From a bacterium (lineage in GTDB: Bacteria; Verrucomicrobiota; Verrucomicrobiia; Limisphaerales; UBA11358): a stretch of 64,000 nt of DNA. This document shows, piece by piece, positions 8,773-17,295 of this stretch. Position 1 is the first letter of the stretch; every line of letters begins with the position of its first letter. Location: assembly GCA_021813325.1 (NCBI GenBank), contig JAKALA010000004.1:62001-126000 (forward strand), read 5' to 3'. A program made the position numbers and the translations under genes. A model generated the notes under the pieces. That model did not search any database. It saw nothing but the letters and a program-made list of their open reading frames with translations, and was not told the DNA's origin.

Positions 8773-11700
8773 ATGCCAAATCAATTTTTCGACCAACCCA
8801 TCCTCAATTCGCCCTATGCGTATCCGGAGCGGCATTGGGAGTTGGATGCCGACGGGCAGCCCACCAACCAAATTGTTGAGTCCCGCCGCAAATCGGCATT
8901 CATTACCCCGGTTCCCAAACCCAAGAAACGCCGCCGCGCCGAATCGTCCAAACAAGCCGACCTGTTGCTGGCTGATCCGGAAGGGCTTTCCACGGTCGCC
9001 CAGCAATACGACGCCAACACGATCATCAATGAGATTCGCGGTTATGTGGACCAGTGGCGCAAACTGCCCAATCCCGGCCAATGGCAGGTCACGCCGGAAA
9101 CCGCTCGCCTGCTACAGCACTGGCGCAGCTATGATTTTCAGGGCGGCATCCGCCCGTTCTTTTGTCAGGTTGAAGCCATTGAAACCGCCATCTGGCTCAC
9201 GGAAGTTGCCCCGCATCAGGGCGAGCGCGGCAAAAAATTTCTCGATTACCTGAAATCCGCCAACGAGCACGCCAACCCGGAAATTTTTCGCATCGCCCTC
9301 AAGCTCGCCACCGGCGCCGGCAAAACCACGGTCATCGCCATGCTTATCGCGTGGCAAACCATCAATGCCGTCCGGCGTCCGGCCAGTAAAACTTTCACGC
9401 GCGGATTTTTGATCGTAACGCCCGGCATCACCATCCGCGACCGTTTGCGCGTCGTGCTGCCCAGCGACCCGGACAATTATTACGACCATCGTGAACTCGT
9501 GCCGGCTGACCTGCTGGGCGAGGTGAAGCGCGCCAAAATCGTCATCACCAACTATCATGCGTTCAAGTTGCGCGAACGGCTTGATGTTTCCAAAGTGGGG
9601 CGGGCCTTGTTGAAAGGGCGCGGACCGGAACTGGAAACCGCCGAAACGGAAGGCCAGATGATACAGCGGGTCATGCCCGACCTCATGGGCTTGAAAAGTG
9701 TCCTCGTGATCAACGACGAGGCGCATCATTGCTATCGTCACAAAGTCACCCCGGCGGGCGAGGAAGATGAAGACCTTGATGCCGAGGCCAGGGACGAGGC
9801 GGAAAAAAACAGCGAGGCCGCGCGTCTGTGGATTTCCGGCATCGAAGCCGTCAAGCGCAAGCTCGATGTCCGCACCGTGTTTGACCTTTCAGCCACGCCG
9901 TTTTTCCTGCACGGCTCGGGTTACGCGGAAGGCACGTTGTTTCCCTGGACGGTTTGCGATTTCTCGCTCATGGATGCCATCGAATGCGGCATCGTCAAAT
10001 TGCCGCGCGTCCCCGTTGCCGACAATGTGCCCGGCGCGGACGTGCCCATTTACCGCGAGCTGTGGCAACACATCGGCAAGAAAATGCCCAAAAAGGGACG
10101 CGGCAAATCCGGCCACCTTGACCCGTTGAATCTGCCGGTAGAGTTGCAGACCGCGCTGGACGCCCTTTACGGTCACTACCAAAAAACATTCGCGCTTTGG
10201 AAACAGGAACAAATCGCGGTGCCGCCGGTGTTCATCATCGTTTGCAACAACACTTCCACGTCCAAACTCGTGTATGATTACGTCGCCGGCTTCTACCGCA
10301 ATGGCGAGGATGGCAAAACGCCCGTCCATCATGCCGGCCGTTTGGAACTGTTTCGCAACTACGATGAATCCGGCAATCGTCATGCCCGCCCGCGCACGCT
10401 CCTGATTGACAGCGAACAGCTCGAATCCGGCGAAGCGTTGGACAAGGATTTCCGCGATATGGCGTCCGATGAAATCGAACGCTTCCGCCGGGAAATGATT
10501 GAGCGCGGCGACGTGGAGAAGGCGCGCAAAATCACCGATGCCGATTTGCTCCGCGAAGTCATGAACACCGTCGGCAAGGAAGGCCGGCTGGGTGAATCCA
10601 TCCGTTGCGTCGTCTCCGTTTCCATGCTCACCGAAGGCTGGGATGCCAACACCGTCACGCACATCCTTGGCGTCCGCGCGTTCGGCACGCAGTTGCTCTG
10701 CGAGCAGGTGGTCGGGCGCGGTCTGCGCCGGCAGTCTTACGACCTCGATGAAAACGGTCTGCTTGCCGTCGAATATGCCGACATTCTCGGCATTCCCTTT
10801 GATTTTACCGCCAAACCGGTGGTCGCCCCGCCCAAGCCACCGCGCCCGACGGTTCGCGTGTGCGCCGTGCGGCCCGAGCGCGACGCGCTCGAAATCCGTT
10901 TCCCGCGCGTCGAGGGTTATCGGGTTGAATTGCCGGCGGAAGGTTTGGCCGCCCGGTTCACCGCCGATTCAGCGCTACGCCTGACGCCCAACTTGGTAGG
11001 CCCGTCCATCGTCCGCAACGAAGGCATCATCGGCGAAGGCGTCACACTCACCGTCGAACATCTGAGAGACATCCGCGAGGCCACCATCGCGTTTCATCTT
11101 GCGCGGCATTTGCTGTTCACCAAATATCGCGACCCCGGCGAGGAACCCAAGCTGCATTTGTTCGGCCAGTTAAAACAAATCGTCCAGCAATGGCTGAAAC
11201 AGGGCCAGCTTCGCTGTGCCGGCGGCACGTTCCCGGCGCAGGTGCTTTACCGCGAAATCGCCGACATGGCTTGTGAGCGCATCAAGCACGCCATCACCGA
11301 AACCCTGAAGGGTGAAAACCAGATCAAAGCCATCCTCGACGCCTACAATCCCGCCGGCTCGACGGCCTATGTCAATTTCACTACGTCCAAGCAGACGCGC
11401 TGGAAAACCGACCCGCGCAAATGTCATGTGAATTGGGTGGTATGTGACAGCGATTGGGAAGCGGAATTTTGCCGCGTCGCCGAGGAACAACCGCGCGTCA
11501 AAGCCTACGTCACAAATCAGGGCTTGGGTTTGGAAGTCCCGTATCTCATGCGCAGCACGCCGCGCAAGTATCTGCCGGACTTCATTGTGCAGATTGACGA
11601 CGGCCAGCCCGATCCGTTGAATCTCATCGTCGAGATCAAAGGTTTTCGCGGCGAGGATGCCAAATACAAAGCCGCCACCATGCGCAACAATTGGATTCCC

Positions 11701-11814
11701 GGCGTCAACAACCTCGGCAAATATGGCCGTTGGGCGTTCGCGGAATTCACCAGTGTTTTTGAAATTGAGCGCGATTTTGACAAACTCATCGAAAAAATTA
11801 TCGCCGCGAAATGA
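8773..11814 (+). CDS. res: Type III restriction enzyme, helicase-nuclease (Res) subunit
   Basis: The 1013-residue product combines a superfamily 2 helicase with a C-terminal nuclease, as in type III restriction Res subunits. The Walker A motif is LATGAGKTTV (K184), the Walker B/DEAH box is NDEAHH (D315-H318), and motif VI-like residues are in EQVVGRGLRRQSYD. The nuclease is of the PD-(D/E)XK type: PDF with D936, then VEIKG with E954 and K956. The family cleaves unmethylated DNA after ATP-driven communication between two sites and needs a partner Mod subunit, which is present at 12776. In most type III loci mod precedes res; here res is first. The stop overlaps the start of the next gene (ATGA), indicating coupled translation. 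Confidence 0.9.
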   Translation: MPNQFFDQPILNSPYAYPERHWELDADGQPTNQIVESRRKSAFITPVPKPKKRRRAESSKQADLLLADPEGLSTVAQQYDANTIINEIRGYVDQWRKLPNPGQWQVTPETARLLQHWRSYDFQGGIRPFFCQVEAIETAIWLTEVAPHQGERGKKFLDYLKSANEHANPEIFRIALKLATGAGKTTVIAMLIAWQTINAVRRPASKTFTRGFLIVTPGITIRDRLRVVLPSDPDNYYDHRELVPADLLGEVKRAKIVITNYHAFKLRERLDVSKVGRALLKGRGPELETAETEGQMIQRVMPDLMGLKSVLVINDEAHHCYRHKVTPAGEEDEDLDAEARDEAEKNSEAARLWISGIEAVKRKLDVRTVFDLSATPFFLHGSGYAEGTLFPWTVCDFSLMDAIECGIVKLPRVPVADNVPGADVPIYRELWQHIGKKMPKKGRGKSGHLDPLNLPVELQTALDALYGHYQKTFALWKQEQIAVPPVFIIVCNNTSTSKLVYDYVAGFYRNGEDGKTPVHHAGRLELFRNYDESGNRHARPRTLLIDSEQLESGEALDKDFRDMASDEIERFRREMIERGDVEKARKITDADLLREVMNTVGKEGRLGESIRCVVSVSMLTEGWDANTVTHILGVRAFGTQLLCEQVVGRGLRRQSYDLDENGLLAVEYADILGIPFDFTAKPVVAPPKPPRPTVRVCAVRPERDALEIRFPRVEGYRVELPAEGLAARFTADSALRLTPNLVGPSIVRNEGIIGEGVTLTVEHLRDIREATIAFHLARHLLFTKYRDPGEEPKLHLFGQLKQIVQQWLKQGQLRCAGGTFPAQVLYREIADMACERIKHAITETLKGENQIKAILDAYNPAGSTAYVNFTTSKQTRWKTDPRKCHVNWVVCDSDWEAEFCRVAEEQPRVKAYVTNQGLGLEVPYLMRSTPRKYLPDFIVQIDDGQPDPLNLIVEIKGFRGEDAKYKAATMRNNWIPGVNNLGKYGRWAFAEFTSVFEIERDFDKLIEKIIAAK

Positions 11815-12638
11815 CCGAAGAAATGACAACCCCGCTCGAAACGTCGCACCGGTTTCTCGACGAAGCCGGTGACACGACGTTTTACGGCAAGGGCCGGCAG
11901 TTGATTCTCGGCACCGAAGGCGTCTCGATCATTTTTGGCATGACCATCGTGCGGATTGACCGCCCGTTCAACGATGTCCGCAACGAAATTATCGCGCTTC
12001 AAAAGCAGGTCGAGACCGACCCGCTGCTCAACACCATTCCCAGCGTCGTCAAACGCGTTCAGCGCGGCGGCTTCTACTTTCACGCGTGCAAAGACATGCC
12101 GGAAGTGCGCTCCCTGTTTTTTCATTACCTGCGCGAATTGCCCTGCGAAGCCGAGGTTGCCGTCGCCCGCAAAATCCCTTCCCTGTTTGCCAACAAACAC
12201 CACGGGCGCGACGATGAATTTTACGCGGACGTCCTTTCCCATCTCATCAAGGGCCGGCTCAAAAAACCGCAGCGGCTCGTTTTGAACATCGCCGAGCGCG
12301 GTTCCAGCACGCGCGGCAAAGTTTTGGAAGATGCGCTGGGCAAGGCCACCCGCCGCGCGCACAAACATTGGAAAGCCGACGAACTCAAAGGCGAGGTGGT
12401 TTTCAACATCCAAAACCCAGGCCGTGAACCGATCTTGAATGTCGCCGATTATCTCGGCTGGGCGGTGCAGCGTGTGTTTGAAAAAGGGGAAACCCGTTTT
12501 TACGATTACCTGCGCGAGAAAATCCGGCTCGTCGTGGATTTGTATAACGCGGAGAAATATGCCGGCAACCAGAACTATTACGACAACCAGCGAAACCCGT
12601 TGACCGCCAAAAATAAGCTCGGCCCACATTCCACCTGA
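11811..12638 (+). CDS. DUF3800-family protein
   Basis: The 275-residue product carries the hallmark N-terminal acidic motif of DUF3800 proteins (RFLDEAGDTTF) and conserved downstream acidic positions (NVADYLGWAVQRV, ETRFYD). Members are predicted metal-dependent, RNase H-fold-like enzymes often found beside defence genes. No activity is established for this one. The start ATG at 11811 overlaps the res stop by 4 bases; an in-frame ATG at 11823 is an alternative. Its place between res and mod suggests that it belongs to the same defence operon, either as a third component or as a passenger. Confidence 0.78.
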   Translation: MTEEMTTPLETSHRFLDEAGDTTFYGKGRQLILGTEGVSIIFGMTIVRIDRPFNDVRNEIIALQKQVETDPLLNTIPSVVKRVQRGGFYFHACKDMPEVRSLFFHYLRELPCEAEVAVARKIPSLFANKHHGRDDEFYADVLSHLIKGRLKKPQRLVLNIAERGSSTRGKVLEDALGKATRRAHKHWKADELKGEVVFNIQNPGREPILNVADYLGWAVQRVFEKGETRFYDYLREKIRLVVDLYNAEKYAGNQNYYDNQRNPLTAKNKLGPHST

Positions 12639-12740
12639 GCGGGATACCCCGCGACGCCATGGAGACGACTTTCAGTGGTAGCAGGCCACAACAAATATCG
12701 GTTTGTAGCACAAGTATTACAAGCAAAAAGTATGACTGAG

Positions 12741-12774
12741 TATGACCCAGTAGGATTTGAACCCACGACCTGAC
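12741..12774 (-). other. tRNA 3'-end-like fragment (T-arm plus acceptor strand)
   Basis: Read on the minus strand, 12766-12750 gives a five-base-pair T-stem GTGGG/CCTAC closing the seven-base loop TTCAAAT. It is followed by a 7-9 base strand like the 3' side of an acceptor stem, and preceded by GGTCAGGTC, which would be the variable-region side. No 5' half (acceptor, D-arm or anticodon arm) is found upstream on that strand; the sequence runs into mod instead. Integrating elements commonly recombine in tRNA 3' ends, so this looks like an att-site remnant. It marks a junction between the DUF3800 gene and mod. Confidence 0.55.
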
Positions 12775-12775
12775 C

Positions 12776-15772
12776 ATGCCGCCCAAAGCCAAAACCGCCA
12801 AACCCGCCAAGGCCAAGACCATCGCCACGCTCCGCCACGACGCCAAACGCAAAAACCTCCCCACCGCCGAATACGAATCCCTCATGCGGACGGAGGACAA
12901 ATCGCCCATCGCCGTCGCTTACGCGCGCCGCAACCGCGACCTCGACCCCCAGCTCGTCTGGCGCGGCAAGGACGACCAGGACTGGTCCGACCTCGTCGTG
13001 CCCGCGCCGCCGCTTTACATCCAGGAAAAAGTCCATCCCAAGGTCCTCATTGACGAGCTGCTCCGGCAATCCAAGGCGCGCGCCCAGGCCGACGCCCCGC
13101 AGATAGACCTCTTTGCCGATTTCAACGGCCTGCCCCAGGACGCCCGCGCCACCGAATTTTACCAGCACGACGCCCACTGGACCAACCGCATGATTCTCGG
13201 CGACAGCCTGCAAGTCATGGCTTCGCTCGCCGAGCGCGAAGGCTTGCGCGGGAAAGTCCAGTGCATCTACTTCGATCCGCCCTACGGCATCAAATTCAAT
13301 TCCAATTTCCAATGGAGCACCACCAGCCGCGACGTGAAGGACGGCAACGCCGACCACATCACCCGCGAACCCGAACAGGTCAAAGCCTTCCGCGACACCT
13401 GGCGCGACGGCATTCACAGCTATCTCACCTATTTGCGAGACCGGCTCACTGTTGCCCGCGACTTGCTCGCCGACTCCGGCTCAATCTTCGTTCAAATCGG
13501 CGATGAAAATTTTCATTACATCACCTCGTTGCTGGATGAAACTTTCGGCGCGGATAATCGAATTGCCTTAATTCCTTTTGTAACAACTGGCGGACAATCG
13601 GCGGCGGACATCGGCAACATTTTTAATTACCTGATGTGGTATGCAAAAAGTAAGCCCGCTTTGAAATACCGCCAGTTATACCAAGAAAAAGGACTTCGCG
13701 AAGGCGGTGGCTGGGCGCATTCACGCGCAGAGCTACCAGATTTAACTCGCCCAAATCTTGGAGTTCCAGAAGTGAAAGCACGGCTTGAACGTGGCGAAGC
13801 AATTCGTCCGTATTCACTCGACGGAATTAGTTCTCAAGGTTCAACGGCAACCGGCAGCAGCACATTTTCATTTGAAGGTCGCCAGTTTTCTTGCGGACAC
13901 AATGCGCATTGGAAAACTTCGATGGGCGGAATGCTGCGGTTGGCAAAAGCAAATCGAATTGAAAGCTCAACGAACAGCATTCGCTACGTTCGATTCTTGG
14001 ATGATTTTTCAATTCAGCCGGTGACGAATCTTTGGGATGACACAAATCGGCCTGGTTACATTGACGCCAAAACTTACGTTGTTCAAACGAGCGCGAAAGT
14101 TATCGAGCGTTGCTTTTTGATGACGACCGATCCCGGCGACCTGGTGCTTGACCCGACTTGCGGCAGCGGCACGACGGCTTACGTCGCCGAGCAATGGGGA
14201 CGCCGCTGGATCACCATTGACACCAGCCGCGTGGCGCTCGCGCTCGCCCGCGCCCGCATCATGGGCGCGCGCTATCCGTTCTACCTGCTCGCCGATTCCC
14301 GCGACGGCCAGCTCAAGGAAGCCGAAGTCACCCGCATGTTGCCGTCCGAACAGCCTACACACGGCAATCTTCGCCACGGCTTCGTCTATGAGCGCGTGCC
14401 GCACATCACCCTCAAATCCATCGCCAACAACGCCGAGCTGGATGTCATCTGGGACAAATGGCAGCAGACGCTGGAGCCGTTGCGCGAGCAGTTGAACCAG
14501 GCGCTCAAGAAGAATTGGCAGGAATGGGAAATCCCGCGCGACATCTCTGAATTTTGTAGGAGCCGACGTAAGGAGGCTCAAACTAATTCCCCGAAAAGTC
14601 AGAGCCTCGTGACCTCGGCTCCTACGGAAATCGAAAAACTTCACGCCGCCTGGTGGCAGGCGCGCATCGCCCGGCAAAAGGAAATGGACGCCAGCATCGC
14701 CGCCAAAGCCGAGTTTGAATTTCTCTACGACAAACCTTACGACGACAAATCCAAAGTGCGCGTCGCCGGCCCGTTCACAGTCGAGACGCTTTCGCCGCAT
14801 CGCGTCCTCACCGTGGATGAAAACGACAACGTCGTGGACGGCTGGAAATTGTCCGAGAACAAGGCCAAGGCGGCGGTCGCCGGCACGCCGGATTTCGCCG
14901 CCGTCATCCTCGAAAATCTGAAACTCGCCGGCGTGCAGCAGGCGCACAAGGAAGACCGCATCACCTTCACGTCGCTCTCCGGCTGGCCCGGCGAATTCAT
15001 CTGCGCCGAAGGCCGGTATTTCGAGGGGGCACGAACTGCGCAAGCCGCCGGAACTGTCCCTCGCCCGCGGGAGCGGGAGAGGGTGGCCGAAGGCCGGGTG
15101 AGGGCTGTTGGGGAAAAACAAAATTCTCCGGCGGACGACGATAATTTAGGCGCACAAAAGCGCGCCGCCATTTTCATCGGCCCGGAATTCGGCACGGTGT
15201 CGCGCGCCGATTTGGTGACCGCCGCGCGGGAAGCAGCGGACGCGAATTTTGACGTGTTGATCGCGTGTGCTTTCAATTACGAGGCGCACGCCGCCGAATT
15301 TGAAAAACTCGGCCGCATCCCGGTGTTGAAGGCGCGGATGAATCCCGATTTGCACATGGCCGGCGAATTGAAAAACACCGGCGCGGGCAACCTGTTCGTC
15401 GTCTTCGGCGAGCCGGACATCGAAATCAAACCCGCCGGCAAAGGCGAATTCACCGTGCAAGTCAAAGGCGTGGACGTATTCAAGCCGCAGACCGGCGAAG
15501 TCGTCAGCGCCGGCCCGGAAGGCATCGCGTGCTGGTTCATTGACACAGATTACAACGAAGAAAGTTTCTTCGTCCGTCACGCCTATTTTCTCGGCCAGAA
15601 CGATCCCTACACCGCGCTCAAAACCTCGCTCAAAGCCGAGATTGACCAGGAAGCGTGGTCATCCCTGAACAGCGCCGTGTCGCGGCCGTTCCCCAAACCC
15701 GCGACCAACCGCATCGCGGTCAAAGTGATCAATCATTTGGGCGATGAGGTGATGAAGGTGTTTAAGGTTTAA
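12776..15772 (+). CDS. mod: Type III DNA methyltransferase (Mod), beta-class adenine N6, mosaic
   Basis: The 998-residue product is the modification and target-recognition partner of Res. Motif order is DPPY (D167-Y170, motif IV), then a recognition region, then the AdoMet site DPTCGSGTT (from D459, motif I). This order defines the beta class of N6-adenine methyltransferases. The N-terminal 20 residues are alanine/lysine-rich (KAKTAKPAKAK). The stretch from about 13545 to 14110, between the two catalytic motifs, is AT-richer and uses different codons from its flanks, as expected for a swapped target-recognition domain. Two palindromic repeats sit in frame at 14555-14626 and about 15048-15110. 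The start lies right beside the tRNA-like fragment and has no evident ribosome-binding site. It may be phase- or lineage-variable, but no simple tandem repeat is seen. Confidence 0.9.
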   Translation: MPPKAKTAKPAKAKTIATLRHDAKRKNLPTAEYESLMRTEDKSPIAVAYARRNRDLDPQLVWRGKDDQDWSDLVVPAPPLYIQEKVHPKVLIDELLRQSKARAQADAPQIDLFADFNGLPQDARATEFYQHDAHWTNRMILGDSLQVMASLAEREGLRGKVQCIYFDPPYGIKFNSNFQWSTTSRDVKDGNADHITREPEQVKAFRDTWRDGIHSYLTYLRDRLTVARDLLADSGSIFVQIGDENFHYITSLLDETFGADNRIALIPFVTTGGQSAADIGNIFNYLMWYAKSKPALKYRQLYQEKGLREGGGWAHSRAELPDLTRPNLGVPEVKARLERGEAIRPYSLDGISSQGSTATGSSTFSFEGRQFSCGHNAHWKTSMGGMLRLAKANRIESSTNSIRYVRFLDDFSIQPVTNLWDDTNRPGYIDAKTYVVQTSAKVIERCFLMTTDPGDLVLDPTCGSGTTAYVAEQWGRRWITIDTSRVALALARARIMGARYPFYLLADSRDGQLKEAEVTRMLPSEQPTHGNLRHGFVYERVPHITLKSIANNAELDVIWDKWQQTLEPLREQLNQALKKNWQEWEIPRDISEFCRSRRKEAQTNSPKSQSLVTSAPTEIEKLHAAWWQARIARQKEMDASIAAKAEFEFLYDKPYDDKSKVRVAGPFTVETLSPHRVLTVDENDNVVDGWKLSENKAKAAVAGTPDFAAVILENLKLAGVQQAHKEDRITFTSLSGWPGEFICAEGRYFEGARTAQAAGTVPRPRERERVAEGRVRAVGEKQNSPADDDNLGAQKRAAIFIGPEFGTVSRADLVTAAREAADANFDVLIACAFNYEAHAAEFEKLGRIPVLKARMNPDLHMAGELKNTGAGNLFVVFGEPDIEIKPAGKGEFTVQVKGVDVFKPQTGEVVSAGPEGIACWFIDTDYNEESFFVRHAYFLGQNDPYTALKTSLKAEIDQEAWSSLNSAVSRPFPKPATNRIAVKVINHLGDEVMKVFKV
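14555..14626. repeat. REP-like palindromic element inserted in frame in mod
   Basis: Two 24-base arms, 14556-14579 (beginning GTAGGAGCCGACG) and 14602-14625 (ending CTCGGCTCCTAC), are inverted copies that match at 21 of 24 positions around a 22-base centre. The element is about 72 bases, a multiple of three, and adds about 24 residues (from CRSRRKEAQ to LVTSAPT) without breaking the frame. Confidence 0.75.
15048..15110. repeat. Second palindromic repeat in frame in mod
   Basis: This GC-rich element holds two adjoining hairpins. The first has arms CCCTCGCCCGC and GCGGGAGAGGG, apart from single mismatched bases. The second is TGGCCGAAGGCC. GGTGAGGG follows. It encodes an arginine/glutamate-rich insert (PRPRERERVAEGRVRAVGE) between recognisable Mod segments. 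It differs in sequence from the element at 14555, so two repeat families have entered the same gene. Confidence 0.65.
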
Positions 15773-15776
15773 GCTT

Positions 15777-16066
15777 ATGGAGGCGAACGAGGTTGAACTC
15801 GGCCAGTTATCCAACTGCGCCATGAGCGGTGTTTTTGGTGGTAAAACAATTTGGCAGGTAACGGCCGTATTCCTCTCGCCAAAGCCCCTCATTTACCGCC
15901 GGGATTTATCATCGTTGAGGCCGATAAATTTAAAACAGAATTTTCGGAGCTTGTTCCAAAGCGAGTCGCGCTGTCTTTTGATGAGAAAGCTGCGGCGGAG
16001 AAGGTGAATGCCGCGCCGGGGAAAAGCATGAATTTCGGGCGTGTGTTTCACGGGATTCGCGGTTAG
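15777..16066 (+). pseudogene. Short degenerate or remnant coding region
   Basis: Two overlapping short frames lie between mod and the recombinase. One starts with ATG at 15777 (MEANEVELGQLSNCAMSG). Another, from a TTG at 15851, has more coding-like composition (PLAKAPHLPPGFIIVEADKF through SMNFGRVFHG) and stops at 16066. Joining them would need a frameshift near 15850. I do not recognise a family. It could be the broken tail of an accessory gene left beside the restriction locus, or a real small protein. Confidence 0.3.
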
Positions 16067-16076
16067 AAATCTGCCT

Positions 16077-17051
16077 GTGGAAACGCCGTCTCAGCCTGAA
16101 AGTCCGCCGGAAATCCGCGATGAGCGGGTGGAAAAATTTTTGGCGCATCTGGCCGCGGATCGCGGGGCTTCCGTTTATACCCGGCGCAATTATCAACAGA
16201 CGCTCAAGGAATTCGCGGGCTGGCATCAGGCCGAGCGCAACACGGCTGTGGCCTGGGCAAGCCTTCAGCGGGATGATTTCCGGAATTACCTGCGTTATCT
16301 CGGACGAAACCGGTTGAGCCGGGCCGCGATTTCGCTGCGGTTTTCGGCGCTGCGGACATTTTACAAATTTTTGACGCGCCAGGGCATGGCCGGGACGTTG
16401 CCGATAAAAAATCTGTCGCTTCCCAAAATTGAAAAGCGGCTGCCGAAATTTTTGACGCTCCAGCAAATGAAGGATTTGCTGGAGGCGCCGCCCAAACTGT
16501 TGGGAAAACTCAAAGAAAAGCCGGGTCCTGGCCGGCCCCTGTCAGCCGAAGTTTGCCGGCGTGATCTCGCGGTTTTGGAAACGATCTATTCCTGCGGCTT
16601 GCGGGTCAGCGAACTGTGCGGGTTGCGCGGGGACGATATTGATTGGGCGGAACAAATTGTGCGGGTTCGGGGCAAAGGCAAAAAGGAGCGGCTCGTTCCC
16701 ATTGGCGAACCGGCGCTGCGGGCGATTCGTGATTACTGGGACAATCTGCTGGATCCACCCATGGGCCCAAAACCCGTTTTCCGCTCGGATACCAAAAACG
16801 CTTCGCCGCTCAAACCCTTGCAATTGGCCCGTCGCCTGAAGGTGTATTTGCGCTTTGCCGGCCTCGACCCGTCGCTGACGCCACATAAATTGCGGCACAG
16901 TTACGCCACCCATTTGCTGGATGCCGGCGCGGACCTGCGCAGCGTTCAGGAATTGCTGGGGCACGCGCATCTCATTACCACCCAGGTTTATACGCACGTC
17001 TCAACGGAGCGGCTTAAAAAGGCCTACGAAGCGGCGCATCCCCGCGCCTGA
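16077..17051 (+). CDS. Tyrosine recombinase of the XerC/XerD family
   Basis: The product is a site-specific tyrosine recombinase, about 324 residues from the GTG at 16077; an upstream in-frame GTG at 16041 would add 12. The N-terminal SAM-like DNA-binding domain spans about 20-110 (VEKFLAHLAADRGASVYTRR). The catalytic domain shows the arginine of SCGLRVSELCGL, the lysine-rich beta-hairpin RGKGKKERLVP, HKLRHSYATHLL, LLGHAHLITTQVY and the nucleophilic tyrosine of VYTHVS. Size and architecture match chromosomal XerC/D, which resolves chromosome dimers, more than phage integrases. Its place next to the restriction block and the tRNA-like fragment leaves a role in element mobility possible. Confidence 0.85.
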   Translation: METPSQPESPPEIRDERVEKFLAHLAADRGASVYTRRNYQQTLKEFAGWHQAERNTAVAWASLQRDDFRNYLRYLGRNRLSRAAISLRFSALRTFYKFLTRQGMAGTLPIKNLSLPKIEKRLPKFLTLQQMKDLLEAPPKLLGKLKEKPGPGRPLSAEVCRRDLAVLETIYSCGLRVSELCGLRGDDIDWAEQIVRVRGKGKKERLVPIGEPALRAIRDYWDNLLDPPMGPKPVFRSDTKNASPLKPLQLARRLKVYLRFAGLDPSLTPHKLRHSYATHLLDAGADLRSVQELLGHAHLITTQVYTHVSTERLKKAYEAAHPRA

Positions 17052-17295
17052 TCCGATTTTTTCATAAGACACGGGGACGCTTTGCCAATTTTGGTAAAGC
17101 GATTTGAATTGAATTCACTCCGGGCTGTTGCACCATCAGGCTCAAGGAATATTTACTTGTTCCTGCGAATAAAATGAATTTATTAACAGCATTTCAATCA
17201 CGCATGGTGACGCCGCCGGCGCCGGCGGATGCGTCGGCCCGGGCGGATCGCGAAATGTTGTCGGCCCCGGAAAATTGGGCCGTGCCGTGAGTGCC

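Noticed and set aside
12578-13417. 279-codon minus-strand frame across the tRNA-like fragment and mod start
   Set aside because: It runs antisense to mod and through the T-arm sequence (giving a typical GSNPTGSYS peptide); it is a known kind of artefact at tRNA-like ends.
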